From Bifidobacteriaceae bacterium (GTDB lineage Bacteria; Actinomycetota; Actinomycetes; Actinomycetales; WQXJ01): DNA of 7,130 nt. Shown one piece after another: positions 1-4,279 of the stretch; the first letter of the stretch is position 1; each line of letters opens with the position of its first letter. The DNA lies in assembly GCA_031258055.1 (NCBI GenBank), contig JAIRNM010000027.1:1-7130 (forward strand). The letters are read 5' to 3'. Position numbers and translations under genes: made by a program. The notes below the pieces were generated by a model, which searched no databases, was not told the DNA's origin, and saw nothing but the letters and a program-made list of their open reading frames with translations.

Positions 1-2
1 TC

Positions 3-1124
3 GCTACCGGCGTTGACGTGATGTCATGGCGCGAGCCCTTGGGCGTGACGGTTGGCATAACGCCGTTCAACTTCCCCATCATGGTGCCGCTCTGGATGTC
101 GCCGTTGGCTATCGCCACCGGCAATGCTTTCATTCTGAAGCCCTCCCCGCAGGACCCGTCCGCCGGCGTCGAGCTAGCAGCCTTGTGGCAGGAGGCAGGA
201 TTGCCCGAAGGGGTCTTCCAAGTTTTGCAAGGTGGCCCGGATGTGGTGAACGGCCTACTCGCCCACCCCGATGTCAAAGCTGTGTCATTTGTCGGCTCGA
301 CACCAGTCGCAAGGCACATTCATGCCACCGCCGTCGCTGCGGGCAAACGCGTCCAGGCCCTCGGCGGCGCCAAGAACCACGCCATCGTCCTGGCCGACGC
401 CAATGCCGAGTTCGCCGCCAACTCAGTGGTCGCGGCCGCCTTCGGCGCCGCTGGCCAGCGCTGCATGGCCTTGTCCGTGGTGCTGGTCCAAGACGAAGTG
501 GCGGATGAGTTCATCGCCCGGGTCGTGGATAAAGCCAAAGCCGTCAAGGTCACCGCCGGTGACCAGCCAGGAGCGGACATGGGGCCGCTCATTTCCGCTG
601 CGGCCCGGGACCGCGCGGAGGAGATCATCAGTGCCGCCGCAGCCGACTGCGCCACCATCGCCCTAGACGGTCGGGGCCTCAGGCCCGCCGGTTATGAACA
701 GGGATTCTTCACTGGTCCGACCGTATTGGACGGCGTCACCACGCAAATGCGCGCCTACCGCGAGGAAATCTTCGGCCCCGTCCTGGCGGTGATGAGGATA
801 CGGGACCTGGACGACGGCATCGGAAAAATCAACGCCAATCGCTACGGCAACGGGACGGCGCTGTTCACCAGTTCCGGCGAATCGGCCCGGCGCTTCGAAC
901 TGGGCGTGCGCGTCGGCATGATAGGCATCAACGTCCCAATCCCAGTGCCGGTCGGGTTCCACTCCTTCGGCGGCTGGAAGGACTCGCTGATCGGTGACTC
1001 CCACATTTACGGGCCGGAAGGGGTGGCCTTCTACACCCAGGCGAAGGTGGCAACCGAGCGCTGGCTAGCGCCAGACGCGCGCCCCGAGGCGTCCTTCCAC
1101 TTCACCTCCGGCCGGGATGATTAG
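3..1124 (+). CDS. mmsA: Methylmalonate/malonate-semialdehyde dehydrogenase (CoA-acylating), 5'-truncated by the window edge
   Basis: Oxidises methylmalonate or malonate semialdehyde with NAD+ and CoA to propionyl-CoA or acetyl-CoA. It is the last step of myo-inositol breakdown (IolA) and a step of valine breakdown (MmsA), and is cytosolic. The reading frame is open from base 3 with residues ATGVDV before the first in-frame ATG (18). The family is about 490-500 aa and this aligned region begins well inside it, so the true start lies upstream and roughly 120-130 N-terminal residues are missing. Visible landmarks are PFNFP and LKPS (cofactor fold), the GGAKNH motif where other aldehyde dehydrogenases carry the general-base Glu (its absence is typical of this CoA-dependent family), the nucleophile in GQRCMALS (Cys codon 462-464), EEIFGPV, and the C-terminal SFGGWKDS. 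Ends at TAG. The neighbouring inosose-dehydratase-like gene favours an inositol role (inference), but substrate preference cannot be read from the sequence. Confidence 0.93.
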   Translation, partial: ATGVDVMSWREPLGVTVGITPFNFPIMVPLWMSPLAIATGNAFILKPSPQDPSAGVELAALWQEAGLPEGVFQVLQGGPDVVNGLLAHPDVKAVSFVGSTPVARHIHATAVAAGKRVQALGGAKNHAIVLADANAEFAANSVVAAAFGAAGQRCMALSVVLVQDEVADEFIARVVDKAKAVKVTAGDQPGADMGPLISAAARDRAEEIISAAAADCATIALDGRGLRPAGYEQGFFTGPTVLDGVTTQMRAYREEIFGPVLAVMRIRDLDDGIGKINANRYGNGTALFTSSGESARRFELGVRVGMIGINVPIPVPVGFHSFGGWKDSLIGDSHIYGPEGVAFYTQAKVATERWLAPDARPEASFHFTSGRDD

Positions 1125-1161
1125 GCGCCAGGTTAGTAGTGGACACTCGCGCGGAGCGGGC

Positions 1162-2220
1162 TCAGTCGATGTAGACGATTGGTTTGATCAGGTCTGGCGC
1201 CTTGCGGTCCATCAACGCGAAGGCTTCGGGAATCGCGTCCAGGCCATGGAAACGGTGGGAGATCATCTTGGTCGGGTCGATCCGCTTGTATTCGATCATG
1301 TTGATCAGCCTCTGGATGCGCTTACCGCCGCCAGGGCAGAAGCTACCGCGAATGTCTTTGTCGCCCATGCCCAGACCCCAGTCGAGCGGGTCGAAACTGA
1401 TCTCATCTTTAACATCGAAGAAGTTCACATTTGAGACCACACCATTCGGCCTGGCCATGCGCACGGCCTGAGCCAGTTCACGCGGACCGCCACCAGCCAC
1501 GATCACCTTGTGGGCGCCTTTACCGCGAGTCATCGCAAAAACCTGCTCATCGAGCGGCCCATCCTTATAGGAGATGACCTGCGAAGCGCCGTACTCAAGA
1601 GCCACCCGGGTGGCATTCGGCCTTGTACCCACACCGATAATCTGGCTGGCACCGCGCAGAGCGGCGGCGGCGATCGCCATCAAACCGATCGGCCCAATCC
1701 CGATCACGACCACCTTTTCGCCAATGCCGACATCGGCCAACTCCACGCCGTGGAACCCGGTCGACATCATGTCCACCGTCATCAGGGCCGCTTCCGGCGC
1801 CACACCCTCATGGATGTGCGCCAAGTTCGGGTCAGCCTGGTTGACGTGGAAGCATTCCGCCATCACGCCGTCTTTCTCGCCAACAAACTTAAACGACCCG
1901 AACGGCCCCTTGTCATGCGAGAAAGACCGGAAGTTCTGCACCCCGCGCGACAGCCAGTTCGGCGTCACACACGGCACCGCCACCAGGTCGCCGGGCTTGA
2001 AGCGCTTCACATACGGCCCCACTTCTTCGACGATGCCGACCGCCTCATGCCCCAGTATCAGGTTCTCTTTCGGCCCCGACCCGCCGTGGGCAACGTGCAC
2101 ATCGGAGGAACAGGGAGCCACGATCGTTGGCCGGACGATGGCGTCCAGCGGACCGCAAACCGGCCTTTCTTTCTCAAGCCAGCCAATATTGCCTACTGAG
2201 CGCATGCCGTAGCCCCGCAT
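1162..2220 (-). CDS. Zinc-dependent NADP(H)-type secondary alcohol dehydrogenase (medium-chain family)
   Basis: Predicted to interconvert a secondary alcohol and a ketone in the cytosol. The 352-aa protein resembles the clostridial/Thermoanaerobacter NADP-dependent secondary alcohol dehydrogenases (about 351 aa) along its whole length: compare the N-terminal GWLEKERPV and the GHEAVG, GFHG and CPGG segments. Catalytic zinc ligands fit Cys37, His58, Glu59 and Asp150. The structural-zinc four-cysteine lobe is absent, as in that family. The Rossmann motif GIGPIG is at 174-179. Gly198, Thr199, Arg200 and Tyr218 sit at the positions that hold the 2'-phosphate of NADP in the family (Ser at 199 there), so NADP use is inferred. 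The start is ATG at 2218-2220, preceded by AAAGGAGA; a longer upstream reading lacks homology. It lies 130 bases downstream of the inosose-dehydratase-like gene on the same strand, and its 3' end faces mmsA across 37 bases. The physiological substrate is unknown; a polyol or inositol-derived ketone is possible from context. Confidence 0.9.
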   Translation of the reverse strand: MRGYGMRSVGNIGWLEKERPVCGPLDAIVRPTIVAPCSSDVHVAHGGSGPKENLILGHEAVGIVEEVGPYVKRFKPGDLVAVPCVTPNWLSRGVQNFRSFSHDKGPFGSFKFVGEKDGVMAECFHVNQADPNLAHIHEGVAPEAALMTVDMMSTGFHGVELADVGIGEKVVVIGIGPIGLMAIAAAALRGASQIIGVGTRPNATRVALEYGASQVISYKDGPLDEQVFAMTRGKGAHKVIVAGGGPRELAQAVRMARPNGVVSNVNFFDVKDEISFDPLDWGLGMGDKDIRGSFCPGGGKRIQRLINMIEYKRIDPTKMISHRFHGLDAIPEAFALMDRKAPDLIKPIVYID

Positions 2221-2224
2221 GGTT

Positions 2225-2232
2225 TCTCCTTT
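2225..2232 (-). promoter_or_regulatory. Ribosome binding site of the alcohol dehydrogenase
   Basis: On the minus strand the sequence reads AAAGGAGA four bases before the ATG at 2220, with the AGGAG core six bases away. This strong Shine-Dalgarno match fixes the start and rejects the 29-residue upstream extension beginning at 2307. Confidence 0.8.
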
Positions 2233-2276
2233 GTTCTTGATGCGTTGTGGTTTAGCCGAAGTCAAGAGCCTAGTCT

Positions 2277-2293
2277 CCGGTCTCTGGGACCGG
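2277..2293. repeat. Short inverted repeat in the inosose-dehydratase/alcohol dehydrogenase gap
   Basis: CCGGTC and GACCGG form a perfect 6-bp inverted repeat around a 5-base loop, in the 130-base gap between the two minus-strand genes. There is no T-run on either side, so a classical terminator is not supported. It could be an operator, an mRNA-processing hairpin between operon genes, or chance in GC-rich DNA. Confidence 0.35.
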
Positions 2294-2350
2294 CGCGCGG
2301 TCGTCATGCGCTCTGCCGGTCATCCAGGCCGACCACCGTGGTCTGTCGCT

Positions 2351-3208
2351 TCAGGCGAGGGCGCGCAAGAAGGCGATGGAGGTTTCAACGTCAGCCAGCG
2401 GGCCCTCGTCGGTCGGCTCATCCGCCAAGATGGTGTCCTGTTCCATGACGTACCAGCCGTCAAAACCGGCCCGGTTCAGAGCCCCGACAATGGCGGCGAA
2501 GTCGACTTGTCCCTCCCCCAGGGCTGTGTAGAGCCCTTTGGCAACCGCTTGCTGGTAGGTCAGCTCACCTGCTTGAACGCGCTTGGCCAGGGCCAGGTTC
2601 ACGTCTTTGGCGTGAACGTGGACAATCCGGTCAGCGTGCGCTTTGGCCAGCGCCACCGGGTCAGTCCCGCCGATCAGGAGATGCCCGGTGTCGAGGCACA
2701 GGGGGATGGCGGATCCGGCCAGGACCCGCTCAACGTCAAAGGCCGTTTCGACCATGGTGCCGACATGCGGATGGAGGCAAGCCCGCACGCCCCGGCTGGC
2801 CGCCAGCGCGTTCAAGCGGTCCAGGTTGGCGAACATGGTCCGCCAGCCTTCTTCGTCCAAGACCGGCCGCGAATCGTAGCCATCAAGGCCCGAATTGGCT
2901 GACAACACCAGCACATCGCCACCAGCGGCCACAAACGAGTCCAGCGCCCGGTCCACTTCCGGCGCCGGATCGTGGGTTGGGTCGTGCAACACCACGGGCA
3001 CGAAGCCACCTACCGCCTTGAGCCCGTTCGCCGCTAGGGTCGCGGCTTTGTCCGCGGGCGCGTCCGGCAGGAAACCGTCCGGCCCGAATTCGGTTGCTTC
3101 GATCCCTACTTGGGCCATCTCCGCGAGCACTCGCTCGGGCTTCATCTGATAGCCCCACCCCGGCACTTCACACACTCCCCAGGAAATTGGGGCGGCTGCG
3201 ATTCTCAT
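2351..3208 (-). CDS. Inosose dehydratase-like TIM-barrel protein (sugar phosphate isomerase/epimerase family)
   Basis: A 285-aa protein of the xylose-isomerase-like TIM-barrel superfamily. It is closest to proteins annotated as inosose dehydratase or sugar phosphate isomerase/epimerase in actinobacterial inositol loci. Inosose dehydratase (IolE) removes water from scyllo-inosose, the second step of myo-inositol catabolism. Visible motifs are the N-terminal APISWGVCEVPGWGYQ (residues 6-21), TEFGPDGFLP (39-48), HPHVGT (146-151) followed by Glu154, CLDTGHLLIGG (171-181), HVHAKDV (197-203) and YVMEQD (253-258). The likely metal ligands come from Glu154, Asp173, His176, His199 and Glu256; this is a family-level inference. 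Start: ATG at 3206-3208, seven bases from AAAGGAG. A second ATG at 3209-3211 would leave only four. Probably co-transcribed with the downstream alcohol dehydrogenase. Other members of the superfamily act on different sugars, so the exact reaction is not proven, and I withhold iolE as a symbol. Confidence 0.85.
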   Translation of the reverse strand: MRIAAAPISWGVCEVPGWGYQMKPERVLAEMAQVGIEATEFGPDGFLPDAPADKAATLAANGLKAVGGFVPVVLHDPTHDPAPEVDRALDSFVAAGGDVLVLSANSGLDGYDSRPVLDEEGWRTMFANLDRLNALAASRGVRACLHPHVGTMVETAFDVERVLAGSAIPLCLDTGHLLIGGTDPVALAKAHADRIVHVHAKDVNLALAKRVQAGELTYQQAVAKGLYTALGEGQVDFAAIVGALNRAGFDGWYVMEQDTILADEPTDEGPLADVETSIAFLRALA

Positions 3209-3215
3209 CATTTCG

Positions 3216-3222
3216 CTCCTTT
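3216..3222 (-). promoter_or_regulatory. Ribosome binding site of the inosose dehydratase-like gene
   Basis: On the minus strand AAAGGAG lies seven bases before the ATG at 3208 and four before the ATG at 3211. The spacing favours the inner ATG, giving the N-terminus MRIAAAPISWG. Confidence 0.75.
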
Positions 3223-3261
3223 GCATTAGTCGATGCGTGCTTAGCGCCCTCACCCGGCGGT

Positions 3262-3293
3262 CCGAATGTCATTACATACTACCAAAGCTTTTC
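3262..3293. promoter_or_regulatory. AT-rich island with small palindromes, candidate promoter/operator of the minus-strand operon
   Basis: This stretch is noticeably AT-rich in GC-rich surroundings. It lies about 55-85 bases upstream of the inosose-dehydratase-like start. It contains AATGTCATT (3265-3273, palindromic arms AATG/CATT) and AAAGCTTT (3284-3291, perfect palindrome). On the minus strand TAGTAT and TATGTAAT resemble -10 elements, but I see no convincing -35 at 16-18 bases. A role as promoter and regulator site is inferred from position and composition only. Confidence 0.35.
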
Positions 3294-3345
3294 GCTCGCG
3301 TTTCTCCCGGTTAGCGGTTCCCGCAACTGTCCTGCGAACGACGTC

Positions 3346-3367
3346 ATTCTGCGCGGAGTCGCAGAAT
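3346..3367. repeat. Perfect 8-bp inverted repeat upstream of the toxin-antitoxin operon
   Basis: ATTCTGCG and CGCAGAAT are exact reverse complements separated by six bases (CGGAGT), ending about 105 bases before the antitoxin start. FitA-type ribbon-helix-helix antitoxins, with their toxin, bind inverted repeats in their own promoter, so this is a candidate autoregulatory operator. The distance is somewhat long for that. It may instead be a hairpin in a leader, or serve the divergent operon. Confidence 0.5.
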
Positions 3368-3460
3368 CTTCGGCGTCAGAGAGGAGAGGCCAACCAGCCG
3401 CATAGGGCCGACAACGCGAGGCCACGATACGATTGATGGCAGAGCGCTAGCATCCGATTG

Positions 3461-3467
3461 GGAGGGG
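3461..3467 (+). promoter_or_regulatory. Ribosome binding site deciding the antitoxin GTG start
   Basis: GGAGGGG stands five bases before the GTG at 3473. It lies inside the longer reading from TTG 3458, so that earlier start would translate its own Shine-Dalgarno and is rejected. Confidence 0.75.
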
Positions 3468-3472
3468 AAACA

Positions 3473-3715
3473 GTGGCGGCGTTGACAATCCGAAACCTGG
3501 ATGATCAGGTGTACGCAGAGCTGAAAGAAGCGGCTAAGGCCAGCGGCCGCTCGATGGAAGCAGAGGCGAGGAGGACTCTGACCTCTGTCTATGGTGGGCG
3601 GGGATTGGGCGAAGCGCTCATCGCGCTGGGGGAAGATTTCCGCCGCGAATTCGGAGGAATTGAGCTTCCGGAGCCAACAGCGTTCGAGGCCCGAGTCTTG
3701 CAGTTGGACCCATGA
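3473..3715 (+). CDS. fitA: FitA/VapB-type ribbon-helix-helix antitoxin
   Basis: An 80-aa predicted antitoxin of a type II toxin-antitoxin pair. The N-terminal MAALTIRNLDDQVYAELKEAAKASGRSMEAEAR is a typical FitA-like ribbon-helix-helix: a DNA-binding beta strand (residues 3-8, LTIRNL) and two helices, the second beginning at GRSMEAEAR. The C-terminal half (about 45-80, including LGEDFRREFGGIELPEP) should wrap the toxin and block its active site, by analogy with gonococcal FitA (about 78 aa). The start is GTG at 3473 behind a strong ribosome binding site. The stop overlaps the toxin start as ATGA, which implies translational coupling and a single operon. Autorepression by the antitoxin-toxin complex is usual for the family; the inverted repeat at 3346-3367 is a candidate site. 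Whether the pair is active is unknown. Confidence 0.88.
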   Translation: MAALTIRNLDDQVYAELKEAAKASGRSMEAEARRTLTSVYGGRGLGEALIALGEDFRREFGGIELPEPTAFEARVLQLDP

Positions 3716-4122
3716 TCGCACTCGACACTAATGTCCCGTCAGAATTGCTCAAGCCATCGCCCGACCCAGCGGTGGTCGAATGGCTCCGAGCGAGCGGCAC
3801 AGATTTGTGCCTGACTTCGATGACCATCGCCGAATTACGTCTGGGAGTGGCTCTACTCCCCGGAGGCAAGCGCCGCGACAGCCTGGCGACACGGATTGGC
3901 AGGCTCTCCCAGGAGTTCGCCGCGCGCATCCTTCCTTTCGACCAGATGGCGGCCCAGGCCTACGCCCGCGTAATTGCCAGCCGCCGCTTGGCCGGGCATC
4001 CCATGTCGCCTGAAGACGGAGTGATCGCAGCCACGGCGATAGCACACGGCGCAGCTCTGGCGACTCGCGACACAAGCGACTTCGAAGGCCTTGGCCTCAA
4101 GCTAATCAATCCGTGGGAATAA
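3712..4122 (+). CDS. fitB: FitB/VapC-type PIN-domain ribonuclease toxin
   Basis: A 136-aa PIN-domain protein, the toxin partner of the preceding antitoxin, expected to be a Mg2+-dependent endoribonuclease in the cytosol. It matches gonococcal FitB in layout: N-terminal MIALDTNVPSE, TIAELRLGVALL (38-49), RILPFD (72-77), the segment EDGVIAATA (101-109), ATRDTSDF (117-124) and the C-terminal INPWE. The acidic active-site residues are all present: Asp5, Glu41, Asp102 and Asp120 (Asp123 nearby). The length is normal and there is no frameshift, so the gene looks intact. A Pro at position 9 replaces the usual Ile/Val of the DTNVxSE motif, a minor difference. The start ATG overlaps the antitoxin stop by four bases, and its Shine-Dalgarno is weak, consistent with coupled translation. 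RNA target unknown. VapC and FitB are close names for one superfamily; the FitB label rests on the partner and the C-terminus. Confidence 0.9.
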   Translation: MIALDTNVPSELLKPSPDPAVVEWLRASGTDLCLTSMTIAELRLGVALLPGGKRRDSLATRIGRLSQEFAARILPFDQMAAQAYARVIASRRLAGHPMSPEDGVIAATAIAHGAALATRDTSDFEGLGLKLINPWE

Positions 4123-4130
4123 CGTCCCAC
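4113..4130 (+). terminator. Hairpin overlapping the toxin stop codon
   Basis: GTGGGA and TCCCAC form a perfect 6-bp stem around a 6-base loop that contains the toxin stop codon TAA (4120-4122). No T-run follows. It could end or stabilise the toxin-antitoxin mRNA, but a classical intrinsic terminator is not supported. Confidence 0.3.
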
Positions 4131-4163
4131 TCGAGCCGCCTGCTTAGACGGGGATGGTGACCA

Positions 4164-4190
4164 GACGGCATCGGCCACGCCGATGCCGTC
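4164..4190 (+). terminator. Perfect 12-bp-stem hairpin between the toxin gene and ppdK
   Basis: GACGGCATCGGC and GCCGATGCCGTC pair exactly around the 3-base loop CAC. The stem is the strongest self-complementary element I found here. It is followed by six C, GA and seven C rather than by T, so it is not a textbook intrinsic terminator. Terminators without T-tails have been proposed in actinobacteria. It sits 42 bases past the toxin stop and 89 bases before the ppdK start, which fits either terminating the toxin-antitoxin transcript or folding in the ppdK leader. Confidence 0.55.
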
Positions 4191-4266
4191 CCCCCGACCC
4201 CCCCGCGGCCAAGGGGACTAAGCTGGACCGGGGCTGGCGAGGTTTCAGCAACAATCAACGACTGGT

Positions 4267-4272
4267 GGAAGG
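4267..4272 (+). promoter_or_regulatory. Ribosome binding site deciding the ppdK GTG start
   Basis: GGAAGG lies seven bases before the GTG at 4280. The resulting N-terminus, MPKYVYSFTEG, matches the family. The longer reading from ATG 4154 has no properly spaced site and would translate the hairpin. Confidence 0.75.
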
Positions 4273-4279
4273 TTTGAAC

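Noticed and set aside
18..1124. Reading the aldehyde dehydrogenase as a complete 368-aa gene starting at ATG 18
   Set aside because: The frame is open to the left edge with family-like residues, there is no ribosome binding site, and about a quarter of the conserved N-terminus is missing. It is therefore an edge-truncated gene, not a short one.
1125..1161. Bidirectional terminator between mmsA and the alcohol dehydrogenase
   Set aside because: I found no convincing stem or T-run in these 37 bases. A weak CTGGC/GCCAG stem lies inside the mmsA coding end and is probably chance.
1510..2199. Long open frame on the + strand opposite the alcohol dehydrogenase
   Set aside because: It is antisense to a gene with full family match and catalytic residues. 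Its product is rich in Arg, His and Pro with no recognisable motif, as expected from shadow frames in GC-rich DNA.
2221..2307. 29-residue N-terminal extension of the alcohol dehydrogenase
   Set aside because: It would translate through a strong Shine-Dalgarno sequence placed correctly for the ATG at 2220, and the family begins at MRGYGM.
2219..2902. Long + strand open frame opposite the inosose-dehydratase-like gene
   Set aside because: It mirrors the codon structure of the real minus-strand gene and shows no family motif. It also runs across the intergenic gap and the other gene's ribosome binding site.
3310..3327. Small bulged hairpin (GTT-GCGG / CCGC-AAC) in the divergent intergenic region
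   Set aside because: The stem is short, with a bulged A and a 3-base loop. Such structures are common by chance in this base composition.
3428..3453. Possible -10 elements TACGAT and TAGCAT before the antitoxin gene
   Set aside because: No matching -35 at suitable spacing could be found, so I do not call a promoter.
4154..4279. N-terminal extension of ppdK from ATG 4154
   Set aside because: The first 42 residues have no homology to the family, and the ATG directly abuts its G-run with no spacing. The extension would also translate the 12-bp hairpin; GTG 4280 has a well-spaced GGAAGG.
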